From Macquaria australasica (taxonomy: Eukaryota > Chordata > Actinopteri > Centrarchiformes > Percichthyidae): a stretch of 64,000 nt of DNA. Under the pieces are notes generated by a model, which ran no database searches, was not told the DNA's origin, and saw nothing but the letters and a program-made list of their open reading frames with translations. Of this stretch, positions 63,001-64,000 are shown piece after piece; within the stretch, counting starts at the first letter, position 1; every line of letters starts with the position of its first letter. The position numbers were made by a program, and so were the translations under genes. The stretch is taken from contig SEMN01000087.1 of NCBI GenBank assembly GCA_005408345.1, positions 248,001 to 312,000 of the forward strand, written 5' to 3'.

Positions 63001-63272
63001 TGGATGTAGTTACACCGTGGGGCATGCTCTGAAATGTCAACCGAGGAGGCCTCTCGGCCGCTCTGAAACTCAGATGGGCTTCAAGAGAGGGATCACTGTG
63101 CAAAGGTTGATTTGATAACACAAGTTTTCTTTCAATAAAAAGGGGTCTGTGTTATCTTGTAGATAAATACAGATTTGAACAAATGTTTAATTTTTATCCT
63201 TTACACTAGAACTGCGCTGACAAGACAGATTTTCACACTCCGATCCAGATCCAGAGTCCACTCCATAGACTT
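7181..63272 (-). CDS. hspg2: hspg2: perlecan, basement-membrane heparan sulfate proteoglycan core protein (gene span, 5' end off window)
   Basis: Perlecan is a secreted, modular proteoglycan of basement membranes and cartilage. It binds laminin, nidogen, collagen IV, growth factors, dystroglycan and integrins. The minus strand encodes the full perlecan order: SEA, four LDLa, Ig, three laminin IV modules with laminin-EGF repeats, an Ig array, then LG-EGF-EGF-LG-EGF-EGF-LG. I joined 75 exons by splice sites and phase from 58263 to the stop at 7181; codon phase is continuous throughout and gives about 3,380 codons. Two further phase-compatible exons lie upstream. All introns start GT except two that start GC (after exons 53523-53663 and 9828-9903). 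Compared with human perlecan the Ig array is much shorter. The signal peptide and promoter are not in the window. The domain identity is certain; the most 5' exons and the alternative exons are inferred. Confidence 0.98.
10140..10725. repeat. Long foldback (inverted-repeat) element
   Basis: The left arm (about 10150-10400) contains TAGCTTATGGTGGCTAATGTTAGCAAACTTTAG and GATATTAATGA. The right arm (about 10465-10720) carries their reverse complements, with GCTACCATTAGCCACAATAAGCTA near 10570. The arms, about 250 bp each, flank a short spacer. A single-arm relative lies at about 25262-25606. It sits in the intron before the first LG3 exon. Confidence 0.7.
11973..12095 (-). CDS. hspg2: hspg2 EGF4 before LG3
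   Basis: This exon encodes the end of EGF3 and all of EGF4 (ERCEVVKDVCQSNLQCQNGG, then CVDGQCVCTPGHTGLNCEE). In frame it joins NSPYQYAAHF of LG3. The human linker between EGF4 and LG3, which carries a Ser-Gly glycosaminoglycan site and the BMP-1/tolloid cleavage Asn-Asp, has no counterpart here. The following 2.1-kb intron (9904-11972) contains a foldback repeat and no exon I can support. Confidence 0.95.
12419..13471 (-). CDS. hspg2: hspg2 LG2 domain
   Basis: Exons 13250-13471 (ELVTTPLFDGEESYIAYPPL, then HVEFRYELGTG), 12687-12931 (QAILLSPEPVSLGQWHRVVA, then AQGLNIHTPMYLGGVPN) and 12419-12590 (VSINNKKVDLSYSFTESRSI) form LG2. The last exon continues into EGF3 (CDRRPCLNGGHCMSS). The motifs VEFRYELG, W/R-HRV and YLGGV are shared with human. 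Confidence 0.96.
13614..13952 (-). CDS. hspg2: hspg2 EGF-like pair between LG1 and LG2
   Basis: Exons 13844-13952 (NGGRCEDSDASLYKCSCPRG, then FTGSNCQHHSSLHCHS) and 13614-13712 (ACGPDATCINRPNGLGYDCR, then CHLGKFGNKCMDG) encode two six-cysteine EGF-like domains, the first beginning in exon 14046-14155. The order and spacing are as in mammalian endorepellin (ACGPDATCVNRPDGRGYTC). Confidence 0.96.
14046..16303 (-). CDS. hspg2: hspg2 LG1 domain (start of domain V / endorepellin)
   Basis: The exons are 16187-16303 (RVMPYFAQEPLSYLTLPTIK), 14698-14782 (MILYNGQRRTTGADFISLGL), 14464-14608 (FDVGSGMATIRDPNPVKLGE), 14257-14359 (GKFQGLDLNEELHVGGYPNY) and 14046-14155 (CIRQLVIQGEEVIFKDLDRS). They form a laminin-G-like domain whose closing Cys is in the last exon. 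The insertion found in human after the YNGQ motif (about ten residues) is absent. LG1-2 of perlecan is known to bind cell-surface receptors. The last exon also starts EGF1 (CPTCKDHPCQ). The 14783-16186 intron contains the LILYAG candidate microexon. Confidence 0.96.
15968..15985 (-). CDS. Candidate 18-bp microexon (LILYAG) in LG1
   Basis: An 18-bp segment in phase 1-1 with a perfect donor (GTGAGT) encodes LILYA plus a split Gly. Placed after 16187-16303 it reads DG-LILYA-G, the classic LG strand that the next exon also encodes (G-MILYNG). The acceptor tract is weak (cgtggtgggaag). It may be a microexon or a relic of a partial duplication of exon 14698-14782. Confidence 0.25.
16419..16827 (-). 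CDS. hspg2: hspg2 Ig13 (last Ig of domain IV)
   Basis: Exons 16715-16827 (LPQISALPETKEVTVGSDAV, then PCVASGYPVPEIKWSK) and 16419-16566 (VEGELPPKCFQEVNVLTVPR, then YVCTASNKQGKVEAFTT) match the last human Ig (LPQISMPQEVRVPAGSAA, then CTATNRQGKVKAF). An extra Cys (PPKCFQ) lies in the second exon, where human has no Cys. Confidence 0.95.
16943..17209 (-). CDS. hspg2: hspg2 Ig12, single-exon Ig
   Basis: One 267-bp phase 1-1 exon encodes LPKVMINVRTSVQTVMIGNS, then CQAVGDPEPTVKWSKVGGSL, then AGQYRCTATNDVGSVQ. It is closely similar to human LPSVLINIRTSVQTVVVGHA. The exon has both cysteines and the Trp. Confidence 0.97.
17309..18192 (-). CDS. hspg2: hspg2 Ig11
   Basis: Exons 18030-18192 (PLAVRVSPQVEVKAQGSAVE, then KVEWLKEGGALPPNHHIKDG) and 17309-17406 (IENLEQSNEGVYICRASSVY) make one Ig domain with a phase-2 internal intron. 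They match human VQVTPQLETKSIGASVEF and RWFKEGGQLPPGHSVQDGVL. The intron is filled by a TTAA-flanked inverted-repeat element at 17473-17888. Confidence 0.95.
17473..17888. repeat. TTAA-flanked MITE-like element with long terminal inverted repeats
   Basis: TTAA at 17473-17476 and 17885-17888 border AGGATAAG...CTTATCCT. The terminal about 55 bp at each end are imperfect inverted copies (CTATATTTTTCTTATTGTCAACAA against its complement). There is no ORF. A TTAA duplication is typical of piggyBac-like elements; the family assignment is inferred. Confidence 0.7.
18315..18575 (-). CDS. hspg2: hspg2 Ig10, single-exon Ig
   Basis: One 261-bp exon encodes a complete Ig domain (PYATSVPDDVSVRVGEVIRL, then CLAHGTAPLTYTWTKLDGNL, then GSYKCVASNKVGNSEV). 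It matches human PPYATTVPEHASVQAGETVQ and CLAHGTPPLTFQWS. The phase 1-1 exon could be skipped without a frameshift. Confidence 0.96.
18750..19652 (-). CDS. hspg2: hspg2 Ig8 and Ig9
   Basis: Exon 19471-19652 (PPVATVTPGGLVRVRVGEPI, then ECQASGEPRPSVSWHRLD) and the first half of 19110-19305 (ILVARPEDSGTYVCTARNNV) form Ig8. The second half of that exon (PEPLMVIVEGQTATLRCEAH) and exon 18750-18929 (FPSPTITWSKLRSPLPWRHK, then CSATNNMGTTEV) form Ig9. The bridging exon spanning the domain boundary is a perlecan-typical arrangement, and the SKLRSPLPW stretch is identical in human. Confidence 0.95.
19787..20821 (-). CDS. hspg2: hspg2 Ig7
   Basis: Exons 20678-20821 (SPIIAVEPHSAAVRVGESAI, then PVRLEWKLASNQPLP) and 19787-19921 (NVKASPDGSVITITNARPVN, then YRCVASNPFGITHT) match human Ig (SPVISIDPPSSTVQQGQDAS, then NHGTYRCVASNAYG). 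The intron between them (19922-20677) is occupied by a TTAA-bounded dispersed repeat. Confidence 0.95.
19974..20354 (+). repeat. Dispersed TTAA-bounded repeat, family 2
   Basis: It begins TTAAAGGGACAGTCCACC and ends TGCCCTTTAA. It shares ATGTCTTCTGTGGCTCTGGAGGG, GATGATGTCATAAGGG and GCATTATGGGAAGTGTATGATCC with the copies at about 36235-36665 and 3391-3731. It occupies half of the intron inside Ig7. Confidence 0.7.
21422..22150 (-). CDS. hspg2: hspg2 Ig6 (only member of the central Ig array)
   Basis: Exons 21999-22150 (SSVVSIQPSIADVQEGQSLE, then NCFAPGNPPPQVTWTRASGR) and 21422-21563 (VLGSQLRILSATPEDSGEYI, then CRVQGRPGNPGSQASVSVSV) make a single Ig domain. It corresponds to the class that human perlecan repeats ten times (EGQTLDLNCVV, then QVTW, then PADSGEYVCRV). 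Here there is one copy, so domain IV is 12 Ig domains long. It ends in a Ser/Val-rich linker (VSVSVSVTSSSS). Confidence 0.95.
22891..25163 (-). CDS. hspg2: hspg2 Ig5
   Basis: Exons 25000-25163 (PQVQVSPQNIHEVHEGDTLR, then TWLKNGGQIPPQ) and 22891-23026 (AHMDRTDIGTLLIPNIKISD, then YMCVGSNSIGSNSAP) form one Ig domain split by a phase-0 intron of about 2 kb. Human has the same break (GGSLPPQ, then ARSERTDIATLLIP). A 51-bp candidate cassette exon sits inside this intron and is annotated separately. Confidence 0.95.
24647..24697 (-). CDS. Candidate 17-residue cassette exon inside Ig5
   Basis: A 51-bp segment in phase 0-0 encodes FKSNSLDVLQRRIEELQ, with acceptor ggtttccatcag and donor CTGCAG|GTCTGT. 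The perlecan exon 17309-17406 uses the same GTCTGT donor sequence. Hydrophobic spacing (L..LQ.RI..L) suggests a short amphipathic helix. Inclusion would lengthen the loop between IPPQ and AHMDRTD of Ig5 without frameshift. No equivalent is present in mammalian perlecan. Support is splice sites and frame only. Confidence 0.4.
25262..25606 (+). repeat. Relative of the foldback element at 10140-10725
   Basis: It shares TTAGCCACCATAAGCTAC, ACCAGACCAAG, GGGTGTGTTTTATTGTTTA and CTTTTCATTTGTGAGGAAGA with the right arm of the foldback element. It ends at GTCTCGCTTTAAAG. Only one arm is clearly present. Confidence 0.55.
25790..26001. repeat. CTAACC-rich repeat ending in a perfect 19-bp hairpin
   Basis: Imperfect CTAACC/CCTTAACC units (about 25830-25925) precede TTACATTGTGGGGACTTGC at 25944-25962, whose exact reverse complement is at 25983-26001 with a 20-base loop. 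The layout matches a dispersed repeat common in fish introns. It lies 70 bp from the donor of exon 26071-26223. Confidence 0.65.
26071..26489 (-). CDS. hspg2: hspg2 Ig4
   Basis: Exons 26367-26489 (PVATITPSVLNVQQGQQAEF, then NPTPAIEWIG) and 26071-26223 (AVIRGGVLTFTAVDPADEGE, then YTCKALNTHGEHTARVS) encode a full Ig domain matching human Ig4 (PVVSIHPPQLTVQPGQLAEF). It follows a 4.7-kb intron (26490-31188) that holds repeats but no exon I can support. A perfect 19-bp inverted repeat lies about 70 bp past the donor at 26071. Confidence 0.95.
26490..31188. other. Large hspg2 intron (Ig3 to Ig4), repeats only
   Basis: A 4.7-kb intron. Besides the repeat at 27185-27530 it holds a GGGA-rich purine run (28705-28745), poly-A stretches (29696-29815) and a C-rich run (about 30036-30052). 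I find no exon with matching phase and splice sites. Confidence 0.5.
27185..27530 (+). repeat. Dispersed repeat, family 4
   Basis: It contains GACCATGAATGTCTGTACAAAA, TTTCATGGTAATCCACCCAATAG and CATGGTGGCACTAGAGGAAAAG, phrases that recur in diverged form at about 42770-43800. There is no ORF. Confidence 0.55.
31189..33073 (-). CDS. hspg2: hspg2 Ig2 and Ig3 (start of domain IV)
   Basis: Exons 32909-33073 (VVKVYPERVLVPQGGAVTLR, then PPHYFYWSREGGRPIPS) plus 32547-32657 (AELYFPSVQPGDAGVYICTC) form Ig2. Exons 31900-32000 (VPSKPIEVTIEEPKAQTIRV, then FICTAKSK) plus 31189-31369 (SPAYTLVWTRMGNGKLPNRA, then CTGSNMFAMDEG) form Ig3. The paired Cys and Trp are present. Both are clear orthologues of human Ig2 and Ig3 (PPHYFYWSRE, GKLPTRAMDFNGILTI). 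A dispersed repeat (reverse copy) lies in the 31370-31899 intron. Confidence 0.96.
31680..31835 (-). repeat. Dispersed repeat, family 1 (TTAGCTTAGCATAA), reverse copy
   Basis: It contains GTATGCTAAGCTAACCAGCTGCTGGCTCCAGCTTCATAT and ends CTATTCCTTTAA. It is the reverse of the copies at about 33290-33640, 51285-51678 and 55399-55512. Confidence 0.6.
33290..33640 (+). repeat. Dispersed repeat, family 1
   Basis: It shares GAGAAGATTGATACCACTCTC, TTAGCTTAGCTTAGCAT, AACAGCTAGCCTGGCTCTGTCC and AATCCGTAAAAACTG with other copies in the window. It lies in the intron before Ig2. Confidence 0.6.
34069..35206 (-). CDS. hspg2: hspg2 last laminin-EGF repeats of domain III
   Basis: Exons 35093-35206 (DCAPGYTRTGGGLYLGHCEL), 34859-34986 (SCLHNTQGELCEQCAPGFFG), 34315-34401 (FSPTCESLGNGGYQCTACQP) and 34069-34127 (CALGYIGNPQEREKCRPYD) match the final laminin-EGF repeats of human perlecan. 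The last exon leads in phase 1 into the first Ig domain of domain IV. Confidence 0.95.
35320..36044 (-). CDS. hspg2: hspg2 laminin IV module 3, remaining exons
   Basis: Exons 35952-36044 (VGSYGGKLRYSISYVAGPRG), 35770-35862 (GNDITLVARQPWQRRQQGSR to VVFKE) and 35320-35550 (ENWHRPDGMPATREHLMMVL, then EVEQCRCPPGYQGLSCQ) complete the third LamB module and re-enter the laminin-EGF series. All introns are phase 0. The PDG.PATREHL motif is shared with human. Confidence 0.96.
36235..36665 (+). repeat. Dispersed TTAA-bounded repeat, family 2
   Basis: Diverged copy of 19974-20354. It has ATGTCTTCTGTGGCTCTGGAGGGG, GGTGATGTCATAGC (with a local duplication of the GATGTCAT unit) and GAATTGTAGGATCCAAGG. It ends CCCCTTTAAC. 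Confidence 0.65.
37072..37155 (-). CDS. Candidate hspg2 cassette exon D, diverged copy of the end of the LamIV-3 exon
   Basis: This is an 84-bp phase 0-0 exon with a strong T/C acceptor (tcctctgcctctcag) and donor GTAACT. It encodes YALVYKGFSLHQDDLLYWQL followed by PAQFTGDK. The YWQLP...GDK end parallels exon 39813-40004 (HYWQLPGVYQGDK) and the other LamIV modules (FWVLPESFRGDK). It therefore looks like a duplicated half-module that could replace, or extend, the conserved exon before VGSYGGKLRY. The homology to LamIV is visible; use in mRNA is inferred. Confidence 0.65.
37860..37913 (-). CDS. Candidate hspg2 cassette exon C with SGD motif
   Basis: This 54-bp phase 0-0 segment encodes RKNTVSKTSASASGDSSK, with an acceptor ending ggatcaacag and a donor AAG|GTAGAC. 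It contains Ser-Gly-Asp, the tripeptide that carries heparan sulfate in mammalian perlecan domain I. It lies 111 bp from exon B, and the interval is itself open in the same frame. Whether it is a separate exon or an extension of B cannot be told from sequence alone. Confidence 0.4.
38025..38288 (-). CDS. Candidate hspg2 cassette exon B, Ser/Pro-rich, in LamIV-3
   Basis: This 264-bp phase 0-0 exon has an acceptor ending cctccccag and a donor CTGCAG|GTACAC. It opens with DDVRQLDDEVWALFSNFSN, whose VR...LFSNFSN pattern resembles the start of the LamIV-2 exon (VRGGVNGQLFSLSNSAN). It then becomes a run of Ser (about 17 of 27 residues), then Ser/Pro (NLSPPSPPSSISSS), ending GLAPRLQ. Such a segment would be a flexible, probably O-glycosylated insert. 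The open frame continues through the following 111 bp, so B and C could be one exon. Confidence 0.55.
39428..39466 (-). CDS. Candidate hspg2 cassette exon A (13 residues) in LamIV-3
   Basis: This is a 39-bp segment in phase 0-0 encoding KNSFFARVKRAEQ. The acceptor follows a T/C-rich stretch ending actctctgtag, and the donor is CAG|GTACAG. It reads in frame into the next candidate exon (DDVRQLDDEVWALFSNFSN), giving a plausible continuous helix-like segment. No equivalent exists in mammalian perlecan. Support is splice sites plus frame only. Confidence 0.5.
39813..40004 (-). CDS. hspg2: hspg2 laminin IV module 3, first exon
   Basis: This exon encodes VSSVFSPGNFQGFALVNRQR through HYWQLPGVYQGDK, 64 residues in phase 0-0. 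It matches human perlecan closely (FQGFALVNPQR, YWQLPETYQGDK). In the conserved transcript it should join directly to 35952-36044 (VGSYGGKLRY), as in human. The 3.8-kb interval between them contains four extra phase-0 candidate exons, annotated separately. Confidence 0.95.
40977..41554 (-). CDS. hspg2: hspg2 laminin-EGF repeats before LamIV-3
   Basis: Exons 41487-41554 (CAAGYTGNPLLGQRCSSSNE), 41244-41308 (NCYNCDQRGSEGCSGGVCRC) and 40977-41117 (MNVEGPSCSSCKSGTFHLSP, then CFCMGVTQQCSSSTYYRDL) encode laminin-EGF units leading into the third laminin IV module. The final exon ends in phase 0, so it can splice to any of the phase-0 exons that follow (39813-40004 or the cassette cluster at 39466-37072). 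Confidence 0.94.
42770..43800. repeat. Composite of degraded repeats downstream of the intronic open exon
   Basis: Family 4 phrases are GGGGACCATAAATGTCTGTAACAAATTTCATGGCAATCCATC at about 43727 and CATGAAATGGACTATGAATATTCATGATCTCCAGA near 42850. The middle (43370-43510) is built from GCTAACATGCTAA-type units, and 43568-43660 carries a TCCATTTATTTTCTATACCGCTTATCC...GGTCGCGGGGGGCTGGAGCC repeat common in fish DNA. Confidence 0.6.
44517..46275 (-). CDS. Large open exon in hspg2 intron: alternative perlecan 3' exon or nested gene, coiled-coil and Lys/Thr-rich
   Basis: I do not recognise a family. A single 1.76-kb frame runs unbroken to a TAG. A pyrimidine-rich stretch ending gacattaag marks a likely acceptor; after it the frame begins REEMPSADSCGDLFLEN. 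The N-terminal part has two Cys and a run of seven Asp (YGSGDDDDDDD). Residues about 150-240 look like a coiled coil (heptads in SMLERNTLDMKESIHSMEDQ and SYTYLDTRLSRLEGRLEILI). The C-terminal 330 residues are Lys/Thr/Ser/Pro-rich with imperfect repeats (TTVKKKSTTPKTKATTAKK) and end GRLAIPIKIIPDD. The preceding perlecan donor (47128) leaves AG and this acceptor supplies A, giving an in-frame Arg. An independent start is possible at ATG 46268 or 46334, but neither begins a typical signal peptide. The nearest downstream AATAAA I see is at 43575, inside a repeat. Coding status is likely; its gene membership is open. Confidence 0.7.
47128..47885 (-). CDS. hspg2: hspg2 laminin-EGF repeats after LamIV-2
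   Basis: Exons 47772-47885 (ECDEGYTRTSSGLYLGTCER), 47448-47575 (QCLHNTAGPRCERCQPGFYG) and 47128-47214 (FSATCYLESDGQPTCDNCPP to GKRCE) encode laminin-EGF units. The last ends in phase 2 (GAA AG) with a consensus donor GTAAGT. Its normal partner is the exon at 41487-41554, across a 5.6-kb intron. The same donor is also in phase with the long open exon at 44517-46275. Confidence 0.95.
48454..49925 (-). CDS. hspg2: hspg2 laminin IV module 2 (domain III), five exons
   Basis: Exons 49785-49925 (NNVAGALCDECKPGFFHLSE, then CFCMGVTKQCASSTW), 49401-49574 (VRGGVNGQLFSLSNSANTRT to PESFRGDK), 48919-49098 (VTAYGGELRYTVRFEPLQ), 48689-48807 (SAWRRADGKPCTREHLLMAL) and 48454-48565 (ISDIKMDVAVPQSTGNERAV, then CPQGYRGPSCQ) make the second LamB module. 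An Arg-Gly-Asp tripeptide occurs at the end of the second exon (SFRGDK), where human has FLGDK. The acceptor of the first exon is preceded by a (TG)n tract instead of an ordinary polypyrimidine tract. Confidence 0.96.
49929..49954. repeat. (CA)n microsatellite forming the 3' end of an hspg2 intron
   Basis: On the minus strand this is a (TG)n run directly against the AG of exon 49785-49925, in the position of the polypyrimidine tract. Confidence 0.9.
50131..51962 (-). CDS. hspg2: hspg2 laminin-EGF repeats between LamIV-1 and LamIV-2
   Basis: Exons 51815-51962 (CPPGYTGLSCEMCFPGFERV to GHCL), 51084-51211 (SCQHNTEGPQCDKCRPGYFG), 50762-50848 (FSDTCFLDVDQQPTCDACRP), 50474-50532 (CAPGYQGNPVLPNGKCSSS) and 50131-50192 (SSKCDNRGTISSSSRPCSCK) encode laminin-type EGF units with eight-cysteine spacing. 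Introns fall inside the repeats, as in mammalian HSPG2. The intron after 51084 contains a (GT)n run about 15 bp from the donor, and the 51212-51814 intron holds a dispersed fish repeat. Confidence 0.95.
51039..51069. repeat. (GT)n microsatellite next to an hspg2 donor
   Basis: About 15 GT units start 14 bp past the donor of exon 51084-51211, so the transcribed strand has a (CA)n run early in the intron. CA-rich elements can act as intronic splicing enhancers; any effect here is inference. Confidence 0.9.
51285..51678 (+). repeat. Dispersed repeat, family 1
   Basis: It starts near ACATTTTGGGAAATACACTC and contains TTAGCTTAGCTTAGCATAATGACTGG, AGCTAGCC and AATCCGTAC. It then has an inverted-like tail (CTAAGCTAAGCTAATCGCCTGCTGGCTCTAGCTTCATAT) and ends TTTCCTTTAAG. 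The head and tail are mutually inverted, so this copy can fold back. Confidence 0.65.
52110..52265. repeat. Dispersed fish repeat fragment
   Basis: TTTATTAGATAGTTTACAGTGGAGA, then GAATGACCTGCAACAAAAGTGGCCGGAATTGAATCTGGGACG. This arrangement recurs in fish noncoding DNA; it has no ORF. It lies in the intron inside LamIV-1 / laminin-EGF. Confidence 0.45.
52489..53663 (-). CDS. hspg2: hspg2 laminin IV module 1 (domain III), four exons
   Basis: Exons 53523-53663 (NCPDGHFSVEGRCVSCFCAG, half of a laminin-EGF unit), 53232-53395 (VNVTYPSRPGIPPLSSTQLL to RQFLGNK), 52968-53147 (IDSYGGSLKYKVRYTLARG) and 52489-52685 (DNWQHSNGRPVSREELMMTL to EEC) form the first LamB module, inserted in a laminin-EGF repeat as in laminin short arms. 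The junction after 53523-53663 uses a GC donor (AAAG|GCACTG). No GT alternative keeps the frame, and human perlecan is contiguous at this position (DDFKG-VNVT). Function inferred from the family: structural spacer and growth-factor binding. Confidence 0.96.
53798..54800 (-). CDS. hspg2: hspg2 Ig1 domain (domain II)
   Basis: The two exons are 54656-54800 (PPEESVQAARGATVTFTC, then ITWRLNWGHIPASG) and 53798-53955 (RISMTSKNGHSTLTIRDVKE, then AYTCEAINAKGLVFGIPDG). They encode a C2-type Ig domain with both disulfide cysteines and the conserved Trp. The intron between them is phase 2. The sequence is nearly identical in pattern to human perlecan Ig1, including the WRLNWGHIP and GIPDGVL stretches. 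It links the LDLa cluster to the first laminin IV module. Confidence 0.97.
55202..56253 (-). CDS. hspg2: hspg2 four LDL-receptor class A repeats (domain II)
   Basis: Each repeat is one phase 1-1 exon: 56128-56253 (CMPDEHRCGDGTC to DCRDMSDETNC), 55793-55993 (CRADQATCQSGEC to DCSDGSDEFRC), 55595-55714 (CEPNEFKCKNGRC to DCEDNSDETDC) and 55202-55333 (CAPEQFECLSDRTC to DCPDRSDEYGC). All six cysteines and the Asp/Glu calcium cage (DxSDE) are present in every repeat. The second exon begins with about 30 residues rich in Thr, Pro and Lys, a likely O-glycosylated spacer like the one after LDLa1 in mammals. Perlecan domain II has been linked to lipoprotein binding. A dispersed repeat copy (about 55399-55512) lies in the intron between LDLa3 and LDLa4. 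Confidence 0.97.
56525..56860. repeat. Degenerate GACTAGACACACAGA tandem repeat
   Basis: More than 20 imperfect units built from GACTAGA and CACACAGA alternate over about 330 bp, in the intron between LDLa1 and the SEA domain. Confidence 0.85.
57460..58263 (-). CDS. hspg2: hspg2 SEA domain (domain I), three exons
   Basis: Exons 58154-58263, 57918-57976 and 57460-57632 encode the SEA module: YYRALVNFSDSLVYSPELED, then LESDYNRIPGVQTVSVVLIK, then the segment holding VDVFVELDVGSDYN and ending SYVTSVQGFQFRRLGE. The match to human perlecan (RALVNF, SEAVVDTLESEY, FVELDVGS, SYVTSPQGFQFRRLG) is close. In perlecan the SEA module follows the heparan sulfate attachment region and influences how it is glycosylated. 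Phases are 1, 0, 2, 1 at successive junctions and are consistent. The intron between 57459 and 56254 is about 1.2 kb and contains an imperfect GACTAGACACAC repeat. Confidence 0.97.
58264..62077. other. Large hspg2 intron (domain I), no exon seen
   Basis: 3.8 kb between the linker exon and the SEA domain, with a poly-G run (58275-58289). One splice-like segment near 60848-60905 was examined and does not fit the reading phase. Confidence 0.5.
62078..62137 (-). CDS. hspg2: Probable hspg2 domain I linker exon
   Basis: This 60-bp segment has a consensus donor (ACA|GTAAGT) and an acceptor ending gccatag. In phase 1-1 it encodes HWLDSSYLRNIQSPVKPDY. It splices in frame to the SEA exon at 58263, giving an Ile before YYRALVNF. 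The SSYL core resembles the HSYL stretch of human domain I just before the Ser-Gly-Asp cluster. Because the exon length is divisible by three, it could be skipped without a frameshift. The flanking intron towards the SEA domain is about 3.8 kb. Confidence 0.5.
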
Positions 63273-64000
63273 CTACAGACAGCAGTAAACAACAGCTCCT
63301 TCATAATCAAGTGAGTGTGTTGGATCCAGATGCTTTACAGCTGCACATACAAAAAAACATATGGTTTCTGATTACTGTAGTTGTGGCATGTCTTTCAGAG
63401 GAGAGGAGATTTAGAAAAAGTTGGTGTGAAGTCTTGCTATTAGACTGACTGTAACTGCTGCTGCCTGGCGCTACAGTCAGGCGAAGAGCAGGTAATAATT
63501 AAGTTACAGAACTGAGTACTGCAAAATTAGGAAAAACAATTTAAAGTCTACAAAGTCCAGCCAGGAAACAGCTGACAGAAAACTTGCCCTACCTAAACCA
63601 TCTGAGCCCCCCCCCCCCCCCCCTCAAGAACAGTGACCCAGACTAATTAAAGCTAATGAAATATCCACTACTTCAAAGGCTGCAGATAAGGTGTGATCCT
63701 TGTCAGAGTCAGAATGGGAGAGAGAGCCAGAGGGAAGGGGGAAACAGCTTCATTATTACTCTCCACTCTTTTATGTGCTGATCAGGCCATGATCACTGAC
63801 TGAAACAAAGCTGTCGCTGTATACAGCGTTCGTACGGCTTTTGAAGAGTAAAATTCAAGCACTTATCAAGCACTTTCAAGGTACCTAAACCAAAAATGTC
63901 CAGACTCTCGAAGCTTTTATCATCACATCTACCGTGTTACAATAAATTACAGAATTCCTTTATACCAGTAGCAATCATCTGAGAGCAGATGGTCACCCTC
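62138..64000. other. hspg2 5' intronic sequence to window edge
   Basis: Apart from the 36-bp candidate exon at 63237-63272, I see no coding segment. A poly-C run lies at 63607-63623. The first exon with the signal peptide is not here. Confidence 0.4.
63237..63272 (-). CDS. hspg2: Candidate hspg2 domain I exon with SGSGSE glycosaminoglycan-attachment motif
   Basis: A 36-bp segment has an acceptor after a T/C-rich tract (ending ctgtctgtag) and a donor GTGAAA. Read in phase 1-1 it encodes VYGVDSGSGSE. Human domain I carries three Ser-Gly-Asp heparan sulfate sites immediately before the SEA domain. A short acidic SG-repeat exon upstream of the SEA exons, in the phase the next exon needs, would be the expected fish equivalent. 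The donor is not strong and the exon is very short, so chance cannot be excluded. Confidence 0.45.

Noticed and set aside
63452..63472. 21-bp phase 1-1 microexon candidate PGSSSY with a good acceptor
   Set aside because: Too short and with a weak donor; no homology to perlecan domain I, so chance is more likely.

Overview
The window is vertebrate genomic DNA, almost certainly from a ray-finned (percomorph-like) teleost. It holds many short GT-AG exons, AT-rich introns, CA/GT microsatellites and several dispersed short repeat families of the kind scattered through fish genomes. Most of it is one gene on the minus strand: hspg2, encoding perlecan, the basement-membrane heparan sulfate proteoglycan core protein. 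I traced 75 exons whose reading phases join without a break, from the SEA domain (58263) to the stop codon (7181-7183), plus two probable domain I exons further 5' (62078-62137 and 63237-63272). They encode about 3,400 residues. The signal-peptide exon and promoter lie beyond the right edge.

Layout from right to left, in the direction of transcription: candidate glycosaminoglycan-attachment exon and linker (63.3-62.1 kb); SEA domain (58.3-57.5 kb); four LDL-receptor class A repeats (56.3-55.2 kb) and one Ig domain (54.8-53.8 kb), together domain II; domain III, three laminin IV (LamB) modules separated by laminin-EGF repeats (53.7-34.1 kb); domain IV, 12 Ig domains (33.1-16.4 kb), against 21 in human and 14 in mouse; domain V (endorepellin), LG1-EGF-EGF-LG2-EGF-EGF-LG3 (16.3-7.2 kb). 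The 3' untranslated region follows, with AATAAA signals at 7040, 5140 and 3864.

Several coding-looking segments have no counterpart in mammalian perlecan. (1) A 1.76-kb open exon (44517-46275) sits in a large domain III intron on the same strand. It encodes an acidic, coiled-coil and Lys/Thr-rich tail of about 585 residues, and its acceptor is in the exact phase of the preceding perlecan donor. It is therefore either an alternative 3'-terminal exon giving a truncated perlecan or a nested gene. (2) Four consecutive phase 0-0 exons (39466-37072) lie inside the third laminin IV module. They include a Ser/Pro-rich segment, an SGD-containing segment and a diverged copy of the end of the neighbouring LamIV exon. 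(3) A 51-bp phase 0-0 candidate exon (24647-24697) lies between the two halves of an Ig domain. (4) An 18-bp candidate microexon (15968-15985) lies in LG1.

Introns carry several dispersed repeat families, many bounded by TTAA (for example 17473-17888 with long terminal inverted repeats), a long foldback element (10.15-10.72 kb) and simple repeats. No tRNA, rRNA, CRISPR or prokaryotic feature is present. The left end (1-3.8 kb) shows repeats and possible transcript ends but no gene I can name.
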